From Dendrophyllia cribrosa (Eukaryota; Cnidaria; Anthozoa; Scleractinia; Dendrophylliidae), in assembly GCA_024195265.1 (NCBI GenBank), contig JAJLRJ010000011.1, positions 5,060,861 through 5,124,860 on the forward strand: a stretch of DNA of 64,000 nucleotides, read 5' to 3'. Both the position numbers and the translations under genes were made by a program. Under the pieces are notes generated by a model. That model made no database searches and had not been told where the DNA came from. It was given only the letters and a program-made list of their open reading frames with translations. Positions 45,780 to 56,500 of the stretch are shown piece after piece. The stretch's first letter is position 1, and the number at the start of each line of letters is the position of its first letter.

Positions 45780-45936
45780 ATAGGCCTTTATCACGCGGTG
45801 GCCATGTTGACTTCCCGGAGAATAAAATGCTTTGTTTTTGCCCGTCCAGCCTCGCAGTGAAAAAGTTGAAAACGAGGTTGGGCAGGCAAGTATCTTTTGT
45901 TTTTATACAAAATTGCGGGGCGTGATAAAGGCCTAT
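45780..45936. mobile_element. MITE with TAGGCCTTTATCACGC ends
   Basis: TAGGCCTTTATCACGC and its exact inverse GCGTGATAAAGGCCTA lie 157 bp apart end to end; no ORF. Confidence 0.6.
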
Positions 45937-46530
45937 TGCAGGCCAGGAGGCTGATCAGGCAGCGAATTGAAAAGAATAGTTTCCAAACGAACACATGTCT
46001 TTTCCTCGTAATTTAGTCCCAAAAGAAAGCGCCCTTTTTTCTGTAACATGTTAAGTCTCGCTATGTTTAACAAAAATGTAAGGTAAAACACTTTTTATAC
46101 GTCAGGTCTAGGAACAGATTTTGTAAATAAAATAATGATATATATAAAATCATTGTCATAACTTAAAAATAAGCTAATCGATTTAAGTTTGAATTAAGAA
46201 ATCAAACATGTACGGCTTGAGTTGTTTATGATTCATTTATCGTTAATATTTTGTAGTAAAACTCTAACATCAAAAAAATAAATTGAAGAGTATTTGGGGG
46301 GCGAACGAGCGCTGCGTTATAAAAACCGCAGACTGAGGAGTGGCGAGTCAAAAAATGCGATCAACCAAAAACCAAAATGGCGACCAAAATAGCGACCAAA
46401 CACTAAATTCAACACTCGTCCATCAGCAAAACAAAACGCCTGCACTGCAGGTTATGTTCTGCTATGATGTGTATATAAAACACGAGACATGGGCTGTACT
46501 ATCAAGCAATATGAGATTCAAAATGAGATT

Positions 46531-46536
46531 TTTATT
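46531..46536 (-). terminator. Candidate poly(A) signal of REC114
   Basis: AATAAA on the minus strand, about 80 bp past the REC114 stop codon. Confidence 0.45.
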
Positions 46537-46616
46537 GGGTTTTACCACTGACTGTAGACTCCCATTGTGCAAACTACCCAAACACAAAAGAAAGCTAGCG
46601 CTGTAATTTCAAACGT

Positions 46617-46793
46617 TCAACTAGATTCGGAAGAAGTCAAATTGTTCAGTTCCTTTTCAACGGCTTCCACGAATGCAGGGAAGTTGCTATCGGTTAAACA
46701 GAGTCTTATCAGCAAGCTTAGACGGTCCTGTGCGGGTACACCTATTTGTCCCGCGGGCTGAGGGACATCCCGGCTGGATTCGGAGGAAGAGAT
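46617..46793 (-). CDS. REC114: REC114 exon 5
   Basis: Acceptor TTGGTTTTGCAG, phase 0, 58 codons to TGA. Carries the most conserved block, LCLTDSNFPAFVEAVEKEL, the family's C-terminal MEI4-binding helix region. Confidence 0.9.
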   Translation of the reverse strand: MSSSESSRDVPQPAGQIGVPAQDRLSLLIRLCLTDSNFPAFVEAVEKELNNLTSSESS

Positions 46794-49700
46794 CTGCAAA
46801 ACCAAGACAGTGCATATAAGGGTCGATTTAGACGCTACGATTTAGGCGATTTTTTTTGTTACTCGTGCGTTACTCGCGAAATCGTATGCAACTTTTTTAC
46901 AACTAGTTTTGCAAGTTTATGGCTACAATATGTCGTAGTTAAAAAAATTCGGCTAAATGTACACGAAACCGTTCTCTGGAAACCATAGTGTCGTAGCTAC
47001 AGCGGTAGCTATAGGAGTTACAGGTTTGTCATAAGCATATTGAATGCAACAGAGTTGCAATATGAAGTTCCAGATAACTTTTAGCAGGAAAATAATATTG
47101 TTATTTCACGCAAAGCCCGTAATACAGAATATGCATGTGGCGCAATTTCATTCACAAGAAATTAAAAATTCAATTCTCACTGATTTTGAAACGGACGATG
47201 ATTTTGGAAAATCAGACTTGACTAAGTTCAAACTGTCTATGGTTTATCGCACACACAGCAAGTTATCGAGGGAAAACTTTAGAAAATGGCATCAACTGAG
47301 TTGATATTTGCTGGAGTAAACTGGCTTACAGTAAAGAGATTTATTACACGACTAAGTCAGTCAGAGGGCCAAAAACTAAAATCAACCAATCAGAATGCTA
47401 GATTGCCGGTCCAATATTCTCTAAGTCTCCTTCCCATCTCCCCTCTCCACCTTTTCCCTCCCCCATCCTCCGAGGGCTTGCATGCTCGCAGGCTACGAAA
47501 CGTCAGATTTTGAATTTCTTTACGATAGCCAATTTTCTTTTATCCATTTGCTTTGGATATATACGGACAGACTTTTACTACCTTATTAGCTAAATCAGGA
47601 AGAGTTAATCCTCTCACACTAGTGCCTGCGGTAGAGCTGCCAACAGCATTAGCTCCAGTGGCTCTACTGACTTGCACATGCTGGGACTCAGGCGAGATTA
47701 ACTGTGAGTCCTCCATTTGAACCTGGGAATCGGACTCGGTGCAGGCTCCTGCGGAAATCTCTCGCACAGGAATCTGGGGAGAAATCTCTGAAATAAACTG
47801 ACGGCAGTTTTCAATTGCAGAGCGATCAAGGCTTTTGCTGAATTTCATTCTGAACCTCCTACTGGCATTCTATTGAAAAAGGAAAAGAAAAAAACAGACA
47901 GATATGGTTAAGTACTAATTATTAACAATGTTTTAAGGTATAGCTGAACCACTGCAAGAAACCGTGTACCATCAAGCTTGCACAACGTTCTTGTCAATTC
48001 AGTAATCAGCTAGTATTTTCTTAGATTGCGACATCATCTTGTGTAAACGTTGTGTAACTTCCTTTCTTGTGATAGTTGATGAGGGCGAAGAGCGAATCAA
48101 CTATTACTCGATAGAAATCAAGAGCGAATAATCTAATTGTTTTAGTATAAATCTACTAGACGTTCAAACCTTAACAACAAAATTATAATACTCTTCACAG
48201 ACACGTCGAAAACGCGAAGCGGCCGTCATTAGGCTACTCACTCTACTCACTTTCTACAACAAAACAGATAGTGAGTAGTGTAGCCAATAAGAGAACAACA
48301 TTCGTGATAGAACACCTAGTAGATTTATACTAAAATTATATATACCATGCAAAATCGCGATTCTCTACAATAAAACCTAAAAAAGGCTGGTAGCCAGTCG
48401 AAATATTGTATGAACGGCTCTACACGTTGTTTAGATATGTCCTTGTTGTCTTCGGACACTTGTGTATCTTACTAATTATTGCCAATAACACAGGGTTGGA
48501 GAATAAGCGCTAAAAATTCATGCTTAAGGTGGCTCACAACAGTTCCCAGAATTTTCCATCACCTATACTTTGATGGATCAATACTATAATTCTTTATCAG
48601 TTAATGCTTCAATATTGGTATCAAACAAATGCCCAATCATTGGTGAACAAGTTCTGGTCTCTTTTATGATGTAACAGGTTACCATAGTAACAGTATAACC
48701 TGTTAAAGGCACCCATAATTTTAGCTTTACGTGCTAATAACTGAAAAACGAGCTGGATGACCCCCATTTTTTTTTATCGAATTGTAATTGGCATGTCAAG
48801 ATACAACTTTTTGCCATCAAAGTGTAGGTGATGGAAAATTCTGGGAACTATTGCCAGCCACCTTAAATCAAATGAATATAACAATGTGAGTGGGTGTAAT
48901 GGGAGCCCGGTGGGGAGGACTCCCATATATAACAGGCTGTATAAGTCTTACCTTTGGCACCACTAATGGTATTGGAATCGAAAATGATCACGATCACTGT
49001 CCAGAGTTATTTTGATACCTTTTAGGGTATTAACCCAGGAAAATATGCTGACAGGAGCAAGTTTTCATAAAGAGGTAGCACCGGTTAGGGAAAAAATTAT
49101 TATCTTGGGGGGTTCCATTCAAAATTTTCGACGATTAGTCCGGTTAATTTTACTGGGAGTCCCCTCTCCCTTTGGGTGTAAAAGATAGTGGCATTGCAAA
49201 CGTACGTTCATTTTGTAAATGATCAGCATACTGTCTCCTTTAACCACTGCTTGCAACCACTTCTTGGCGTTAAACAACGAGAAACTTTCCTGTGATTTGC
49301 AAACAAAACATGGACGCCGTGTCTTCATAGAGTCAGTATGGATGGAATGATTGATTTGTAATGCTCTATTAGTTGTATATTCCTTTGAGAAAACCCACAG
49401 TTTACGGGGTTTCTTCAAACTGTGCTTTGTTATCAATGTGTTGAATTATAAAACTATTATCAGGCTCAAGCTTGCGTGATATCGCCTAATTTTAACCGAC
49501 GAGGCCGTAAGAATTAGGCGATATCACGCGCGCTTTCGCGCTATAATAGTTACATGAAAATGGCTGCACGCGGGAAATTTGGAGAGCACGAGAGAAGCGT
49601 AAGAGTAGCTCGAGGCGATAGCCGAGAGCAACTCTAGCTTCTCGAGTGTGCTCTCCAAATTAAACTTCCTAAGTGCAACCATAACTCGATAGATGCACAG

Positions 49701-51562
49701 CTAAAAGCATGAACCAATTCTTTTATAACATAGCGAAAGGAAAATAAAAAAATATTGATCGCATCACGGAACGAAAAAAAGGCGCGAAAATTATTGCCGC
49801 GTATTGCAGTTCACCTTGGCAAAGCTGTTCAAACCGCTTTATCTGAAAGAAAAAAAACGAACAAGCACAGTTTTCTGAAAATGTCTTCTAATAATTGGCT
49901 TTGAAATATGGTATATGCTTTATGCTTCCTTGAAAATGTTCCTAAACATTGTTTGAAGCGGATTGGAACCGAAAACTGCCTCACTACGCGACTGTAGGAA
50001 CTAAAACGAACATTAGTTTATATTTTTTCGCATCACGGGCTGCTGTACGTGTGCAAATTTTGTCGAACTCAGTCTGCTCAGTGGAGAAATATGGTTCATG
50101 AACTGAAATGGAGACTTGCTGTGCAGCCCAAAATTGCCGTTGTTGGATGAAGAGAGAACAACTTGTGCTTTCAGTATGGATTGACTTCGCACTTGAAATG
50201 TGTGGACTGAAGATGTGGGTTCTTTAGCGAATGGTCCGTGACAAAACAACAACAAGAACAATTCAACTCTCTTGGCTTTCTTGAAATCTGGGTGCTAAAG
50301 GGAGGGACTAGAAAGCTACATCGCGTGCAGGTAACGTTTTTTTTTGCTTACAGGGGCGTAGCCAGAAATTTTTCAGAGGTACGCACGATCACTGTTTTCA
50401 AACACTCCCCCTACCTCCTCCCCCTCACCCTCAAGTCCCAAATCTTTCTTTTTTTTTCCACTTTTTTAGGTACGCACGTGCGTACGTGCGTACAGGTAGC
50501 TACGCCCCTGGTTTAACGTTTATTTGTGTCCGAATGTATTAATTTTTGTAAGACTGCCTTGATCCCCGGCCTTGATCAGTGTAAGCTTAATACTTTTCAA
50601 ATCGGATAGGTTTTCGCTCTGTTCTGTCGCATGCTTGTTCAGTTTGTTTTTCAATTCTGAATTTAAGTCTTTACAGACACGATTCTCTGCCATTTTACTG
50701 CTGTATTTCATGTTGTCTGTCGTTTTATAATAGGTTTAATAATTTCCGTACAAAACCGCGGTTTGTGAAATTTTAGCGTAGCGTGGTCACGAGTAAACAC
50801 GTAAGCTTAATTATTTTATAACATCGCTTCGCCAAGATAAAAAACTAACATGGCATTTTCATACAGTCAATGGAAATAAATTAATATTTCAGGTTTGATT
50901 TGTGTAGGCTTTTGCTTCCACCTGGATATTTACGATTTAAAAACGCGTTGAAAAGAAGTGAGCAAATGCCGAGCGAGAAAAATTATGCTCAGTGGCATTT
51001 ACACACGTCATTTCTATGATAAAAATTTGACCGCTATACGCGCCGCGTGCGTATGTTGAGTTATGGACGCTCGCGCTATTGATTAGACTGGACGAATTTC
51101 CTAGCTATGTTATAAAGATGTTTAATCTTACTTTTCTAGCTAATTGTCTCTCATCTACCACAACCATAGCACTGTATTGTTTCTCATTTCACTGATGGGT
51201 GAAAACAGGCGACTTGAAACACTAAAACTACAATTAAGCTTACTAACGTGAATAACTTTTCCATCGCTTACAACCATGTTGGATGGAAGCAACGACACTT
51301 GTAAACAGCTAGAACCATCTAGAGCTGGCGAAAACTGCTGCAAATATGAGAAAAAAGTGGAAAAGGGTTACTGAATACAATAAAACAGATTGCAGATATA
51401 ATCTAGCTGCTCTTATGTTAACTACAAACGGCAGAATAGAAGAATACAGACTTTCCAATATCCTTGTTTGTGAGCTTCAGATGCATGTGCTTCGTTCGTT
51501 GCTATGAACTTTGCATATCTTTCCAAAGGCCAGGATCTGACGGCTTGAGATTCACATAACAT
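46617..51562 (-). CDS. REC114: REC114-like meiotic recombination protein
   Basis: Five exons (51562-51452, 51337-51248, 49289-49206, 47869-47582, 46793-46617), all joined in phase 0, give 249 residues with a stop; vertebrate REC114 is of similar length. Recognised by the N-terminal WPLERYAKF, the PH-fold segment SDGKVIH/ESFSLFNAKKWLQ, RRFRMKF, and the C-terminal LIRLCLTDSNFPAFVEAVEKEL, which closely matches the conserved REC114 C-terminus. REC114 works with MEI4 and IHO1 to promote SPO11 double-strand breaks on meiotic chromosome axes. The middle (Ser/Gln/Glu-rich, about 60 residues) is the usual disordered linker. It runs opposite to the MANEC genes and looks intact. Confidence 0.88.
46794..47581. 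other. REC114 intron 4
   Basis: No repeat of note; ORFs on either strand lack support. Confidence 0.5.
47582..47869 (-). CDS. REC114: REC114 exon 4
   Basis: Acceptor CTTTTTCAATAG after a long pyrimidine tract, donor GTAGTA, phase 0/0, 96 codons. Encodes RRFRMKFSKS, the helix ENCRQFISEISPQI, then a Ser/Gln-rich linker. The ATG at 47848 is internal. Confidence 0.85.
47870..49205. other. REC114 intron 3
   Basis: Holds the TTAA MITE copy at 48524-48866 and a dispersed repeat at about 48890-49130 related to 45480-45720. Confidence 0.5.
48524..48866. mobile_element. TTAA-type MITE family B, copy 2
   Basis: TTAAGGTGGCTCACAACAG to CCAGCCACCTTAA, nearly identical inside to 22039-22373. Confidence 0.75.
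49206..49289 (-). CDS. REC114: REC114 exon 3
   Basis: Acceptor GCAAATCACAG, donor GTACGT, phase 0/0, 28 codons. ESFSLFNAKKWLQAV matches the family EGFSL..KDWL block. Confidence 0.85.
49411..49551. mobile_element. Palindromic repeat family A, copy 2
   Basis: CTTCAAACTGTGCTTTGTTA leader, GCTTGCGTGATATCGCCTAA and inverse; matches 10085-10240. Confidence 0.7.
50351..50510. mobile_element. CAGGGGCGTAGC-family MITE, copy 2
   Basis: 160 bp with CAGGGGCGTAGC/GCTACGCCCCTG ends, flanked by GCTTA and GTTTA (one mismatch in a 5-bp duplication). Confidence 0.8.
51248..51337 (-). CDS. REC114: REC114 exon 2
   Basis: Acceptor CATATTTGCAG, donor GTTAGT, phase 0/0, 30 codons. Encodes the first strands of the PH fold, SSCLQVSLLPSNMVVSDGK. 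Confidence 0.8.
51452..51562 (-). CDS. REC114: REC114 exon 1
   Basis: ATG at 51562-51560; encodes MLCESQAVRSWPLERYAKF and on to GYWK (37 codons). The W.L.RYA.F motif is the conserved REC114 start. The donor GTCTGT is unusual but is the only one that keeps frame. Confidence 0.75.
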
Positions 51563-51710
51563 CTTATTGCATCCAAAAAAGAAATGCACATTGAGTTTCA
51601 CTTATAATTTCTTCGCCTAGACGATGAAGGTTGTTTTTCACTGATCGAAAAACTGCAGTCAAAATTTCTGGCAGACAAAACACACCCGTGTCGCCCGCGT
51701 CGGTCGCCTA

Positions 51711-51786
51711 GTTTTGGCGGGCTTTCTTTTCCGCCAAAACAAACCCGCGCCATATAAATTTTCGCGGCTCCCCAAATTTCGCGATA
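51711..51786 (-). promoter_or_regulatory. E2F-like motif cluster upstream of REC114
   Basis: TTTTGGCGGG, TTTTCCGCCAAAA, TTTTCGCGG and TTTCGCGA lie within 76 bp, about 150-225 bp before the REC114 ATG, in a GC-rich patch. They resemble TTTSSCGC-type E2F sites; binding is inference. Confidence 0.35.
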
Positions 51787-52035
51787 AAAACAAAAATAAA
51801 GCAAGTTGACATGAATTAAGGACGACAGAAAAAAAAAAACATGAGTCGAACGAACTAGTAAATGAGCGTTTGAAATAAAGTACGAAGCAACGAAAGGACG
51901 GATTACTGAATTAACAATTATTCACCGAAGTGCAGGTGAATAGTTGTGGATATTTAGCGATATCCACCACTCTTCGCCACCCCTTGTTTTCGTATATACC
52001 AAACCAGTGAATAACCAGCCCAAACTAGTGACTTC

Positions 52036-52179
52036 CAGGGGCGTAGCTACGTACGCACGTGCGTACCTGAAAAAGTCGAACAAAAGAAAGATTTGGGAAT
52101 TGAGGGTGGGAGGAGAAGGTAGGGGAGTGTGAGAAAATTGATTGTGCGTACCTCTGAAAAAGTTCTGGCTACGCCCCTG
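52036..52179. mobile_element. CAGGGGCGTAGC-family MITE, copy 3 (inverted)
   Basis: 144 bp, opposite orientation to the other two, flanked by exact ACTTC repeats at 52031-52035 and 52180-52184. Confidence 0.85.
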
Positions 52180-52344
52180 ACTTCATTTATGTGATCTGAA
52201 ATGGGCAAAAATCTCGCGCGCGAAATCCCAAACTAACATGTACATACTATACTATTCCGAGTTTGAGTAGGCAATCAGAACGCGCGAAAAACACTCTCAA
52301 CTGGCTTGGCCGGTATAATACTACAAATGATAAAAACACCTAGC

Positions 52345-52530
52345 CTTCTAACTGACTGACTGACTGACTGACTGCAGTGAAGTGACCTCAGTGTAGGACT
52401 TTCCGAGTGTCTGACTGAAGGACTGTACTGTCTAACTAGCTGACTGACTGACTGACTGACTGACGTATGACTGGCTGACCAACTAACTGATGGGACTGTA
52501 CTGTCTGACTAACCGACTGACGGACTGACA
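52345..52530. repeat. GACT-rich microsatellite region
   Basis: Runs of CTGACTGACTGACTG separated by degenerate units. Confidence 0.85.
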
Positions 52531-53243
52531 AAATGATTTGCGATTGATCATGGGCGAATGGATGAATGAAATTATATCAATCTGAACATATATATATATA
52601 TATATTTTTTGCGTAACCTAGTAAAGTAACATGCTTTGAAGTAATGCACTATTGAAAAATAATATCATTTTTAGCAATTTATAAATATCCGAAGGCGGTC
52701 CATGTAGGAACCCATGGCCGGCCGGCTATGAATCAGCTGATTTCAAGACATTAACCAATGAGGTGCAAGAGAGTCCCGAGATGCCCGTATGCGTTACGTC
52801 ATTGTAATCAATAAACCATAAACACGCTCCAGATCAAAATGGCGGCTGTGAATGGAAGGAAGTGCAAATCTTCTGGAATTTGCCCTCATATATGGAGCCG
52901 TTGAGTTCATTTCTCAGATTGCAACCATGAGTATCAGTTACAAGGAAGCAATTGAACAGATATTGGTTCATGCAAACGTTTTTGGCGGAACATAACAACG
53001 CTTTCCTAGAAAAAAAAACATACCAATTCGAACGGCAATCAGCTAAGTTTATAACTTGGACAATCTGATGGCTTCCGGAGTGTGTGGATTCTGTTGTGCC
53101 GCACGGCACGAAACAAGACTATGTTTATTATATTTATTTATATTTCTACAAATAGGTTAGTGCGGATGTGTTTTGACGAAAAATCAGTTTAGGGTCACGT
53201 TTTGGAGCGTTTCTTACGAATCTACGTTTGTATGTGTTTACAG

Positions 53244-53540
53244 GAACTGTGGCTTCGAAATCGAATAACTTCGACTTGAAAAAGTGCTCTAAAGATGGCC
53301 GTGAATGGAACAGAGCTACCCTTCGAGAAGGCGCAAGGGCTGGAAATTTCTCTATTTTACGAAGGACTACAAGCATGAAAACATGTAAAAAACTGTGCTG
53401 TGGAAATGATTCATGCGAGTTAGCCTTGCTTGTAAATGGAGGCTGCTTTTCCGTTCAGTGTGAAAGCGCCGATGCGTGCATGCCGGAGACGGTGAAACGT
53501 TCTGAAGTTGTAGCCCCTCGAATATTTGTACGTAATTTCG
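53244..53540 (+). CDS. Gene 5 exon: MANEC module
   Basis: Acceptor TGTTTACAG, donor GTAAGT at 53541, phase 1/1. Contains WNRATLREGARAGNFSILRR, KKLCCGNDSCELALL and GCFSVQC. More diverged than the other copies (Glu for the core Asp). Confidence 0.8.
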
Positions 53541-56500
53541 GTAAGTCAAGCTATAGTTATTCCTGATTAATACTATTAAATGTATGTTGTTATAATGGAT
53601 CTCAGTTGTTTAGATTGAATTAAATTTTAGGCTTATATTTTCCTGCAGCTTCTCGAACTTCTGATGAGGTGAAGCTTGAATGTGTAGTTTTACATGTGAG
53701 GGATTCTAAGCAAAGTGCACCTCAGATATGAGATCCGTAAGGCTCATTTTCGGGCTGAGAATGTTTTGTTTCCTTCGTTCATTAAAAGAAGGGGTCAAAA
53801 ACTAAAAATGTTGCTCCTTTTGTCTGTTGAGAAAAAGTGCTGTTCGCCATTGTTTCGATTTCTGATGTACCTGCGCGCGTTAAACGATTCGATCTCTGCA
53901 ATTTTTAAAACTGATGGTGTTAAACATTCAGCTGATCGAATATTTTCCGAATTTAATGTATGGTCCCTTCACCTTAAGCAGCTGGGCAAACATTAAATGG
54001 GTTTTTTATGCTTTTGTAGTTTGAAAGCAAATGCTCGAAAGACCGTGACTACTGAACAAACGAATGAATTATTTATTTCTTTTGCCGTCTCGGGAAAATA
54101 CATGTATCAACAGTTTTGGTTAAGCTTGCCAAATCTAACTTTGATTCAGCAATTCTTGTCATTGTCTTTAGAAACTTTTAATACAGTGTATATGTTTGGA
54201 AGAAACATCCATCTTTGAAATTTGCATTGTTAATATTCTGCAATCAAGTATTGTTTGTTAATTGAAGATTGCATTCTACTATTAATAGCCTAAAGACAAG
54301 CTTGCCAGTAGCTAGTCGTATAAACATGTTTGAAGAAGAATTTCTGAGTGGATAAGAAACGTTTCCTATAGTATATATATCCTAAACACGCTGACGCAGT
54401 ATACATGTATATTAATATGCGTGTCATATAATGTGTGTAGAACCAAGTACATGTACATGTATACATGTATGGCATAGCTCACCACAAATCTCTTATAGCT
54501 CAGTGGTTAGAGCATCCCATAGGTTAAAACACGGACCCGCACTATAAAAGGGATAGCTCCGCCCCCTTTGTCACACCGTCACTGCTTCAACGGCTAATCA
54601 AAGATGGCTAACACTGCGAGCAACACGGAGGAAGACCGTTGCCCCAAAAAATTGGTCTAATTCTACCTTCACCAGCTCAATCTTGTACAGGATTTATGTT
54701 TCACGAAAATAAAACTAAAACATTATTTGAATTTATGCGCTTTTTAGCATGATGAATATAATATTTTAGCTTGCCAAATTTGAATTTCGCGCCGGTAACG
54801 GTTCTCCATTGGTGAGCGGATGCACATGATGTTGACAGTTCGGTGTCAAGTGTGAAATGACTGGCGGCTTGGCCAGGCCAAGGTTCCTTTTATAGCGCGG
54901 GTCCGTGTTTAAGGAAGGTCGCAACAGGTTCGATTCCTTTCCATCTCAGAGACGCAAAATTTTTTCGTCTCAAGATGAACATTACATTTTTCTCATTTCA
55001 AAAACTTACACCTTACAATAATTTTGTTCATCTTGAGACCACGCACAAAATGCACAAAAACAGCTGGGTTATAATTGAATGCCAATGTTCCAATCCGATA
55101 TTGTGTTACCTGTTATTCTAAAAATTAAAAAGCCTCTTTGCTCCTATCCTGGATTTCAAGTCAATCATACATGATATACACTGTATGTGTAGTGTCAAGT
55201 TACCATTTTTTAAACGCATAAATTCTTTTTGTTGTAAATTGAGCAAAAATCAAGCACAGAGTACAACATTACTAGAAGTACCATAAGTTAACATTTATAA
55301 GTTTGCTGCATTATTCTAGATTAACTTAATTCTAGCAAATACTTGAAGCTACATGTACATTTTGTACATGCGGTAGCTGGTAGGCCTACATACATTGTAT
55401 CTTCCCATCTTCCCTCGGCTCTCCTTGTTCCAAAACCACATTATATTTATCCCAGCCTTTCTTAACCCATTGACACCTGAACCGCCCGTACAAGACTCCA
55501 CTGCTTTAAAAAATTGTAACTTTCTCAATCGTGCGAACATTGCCATAACTAGCAGTTGTGAGCATTGACTAGAAAGTCTTTCAAATTGAGATACCCAATA
55601 AACACAAAAAAGTCAGCGATTTTTGCAGAATATCAGCGTTTGAATTTGGACAATAACAAAAATTACCGTTTTTAACGTCATAGAAAAACAACAAAAATCA
55701 CGTTTTTGCCTTTAGTTTTTTTTATTCAAATCATCATGGCAAACCCAAAAGTCAACATTCACAGCAAAATTCAGTCCTAGTCCTAGCTTAGCAGTGAATT
55801 TTTTTGCTCTTATTCGTTGCTCGGGCCGAGCTCTAGCCTCTCGTTCTAATGCATACTGACCTTGCCTCAATTTTCAATATCACCACCGCACTGCATGCTG
55901 GGAAATGGCCAAGAATTTTGACAGCGTTCGTTTCTTTCCGCACACATTTCATATTTATACTAAGTCCACAGCCACTCCGACCCACCGCCGAAATTTCGCG
56001 CTTGTTGTGTTCTCCTGTGGTCGCAACTTCCAAAATATGCCGCGGTAGGTCGAGAAATTCATCCAGAGTCGAGTCCCAAAGCTGCTTCGTTTCCAGGCGG
56101 CCATTTTTCCAGTTCAACGAGCAACGAGCCAAATTCGTAAACAAAGTACAACAACTAACTCGCTTCATTGAGAAGTGGACTCTGAACTACCTCCAAGCTT
56201 AATGATGCTCACCAGGCAGCTACTAAAGATGAAAAATGGCTGTGAACTTACCAAAAATCGTAGATAATTCATATTGGACCCTTTATTGCAAATCAACCAA
56301 GCAGAATGAGATCGTCACAATGACGTTTCCAGTAAACTCGAGCCTTCAGTGTTTTAGAACAGCAGCACTTTCAATGGTAACTCCAAATATGCAGTCACGA
56401 AATCCTATGGGGCGTGTGTATGCAGAAAATCACCCAAAAACGTAAAAATCCTCAGGTGTGAATGGGTTAAAGGGAAATTTACATATTTCTCTAATGTACC

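Larger units (their letters stand above)
45135..46616. other. Convergent spacer between gene 4 and REC114
   Basis: Holds the gene 4 3' UTR (AATAAA at 45658 and 46126 are candidates), a G-rich dispersed repeat at about 45480-45720, and an inverted repeat at 45780-45936 (TAGGCCTTTATCACGC ends). The ORFs here lack support. Confidence 0.45.
49290..51247. other. REC114 intron 2
   Basis: Holds palindromic family A copy 2 and a CAGGGGCGTAGC MITE. Minus-strand ORFs at 50013-50261 and 50520-50711 look coding-like but do not splice into REC114. Confidence 0.45.
51563..53243. other. Divergent spacer between REC114 and gene 5
   Basis: Contains E2F-like motifs (51711-51786), a CAGGGGCGTAGC MITE and GACT microsatellites (about 52345-52530). 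I could not find a signal-peptide exon for gene 5 here. Confidence 0.45.

Noticed and set aside
49119..49436. Longer reading of REC114 exon 3 including RPCFVCKSQ
   Set aside because: The acceptor at AAATCACAG inside it gives the family ESFSL start; the upstream CxxC is intron read-through.
50013..50711. Minus-strand ORFs (50013-50261, 50520-50711) with coding-like composition
   Set aside because: They fall in REC114 intron 2, and exons 2 and 3 join directly in phase with conserved sequence across the join.
52834..53160. ATGs at 52839, 52927 and 53120 as the start of gene 5
   Set aside because: The first two give no signal peptide; the third gives a hydrophobic stretch but its GTTAGT donor is phase 2, not the required phase 1.
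53649..53668. Mini-exon after CCTGCAG in gene 5
   Set aside because: Both possible donors leave phase 0, incompatible with the phase-1 acceptor at 57935.
55833..56202. ORFs on both strands of about 110 codons
   Set aside because: Both lie inside a TTAA-flanked repeat element and show no domain.
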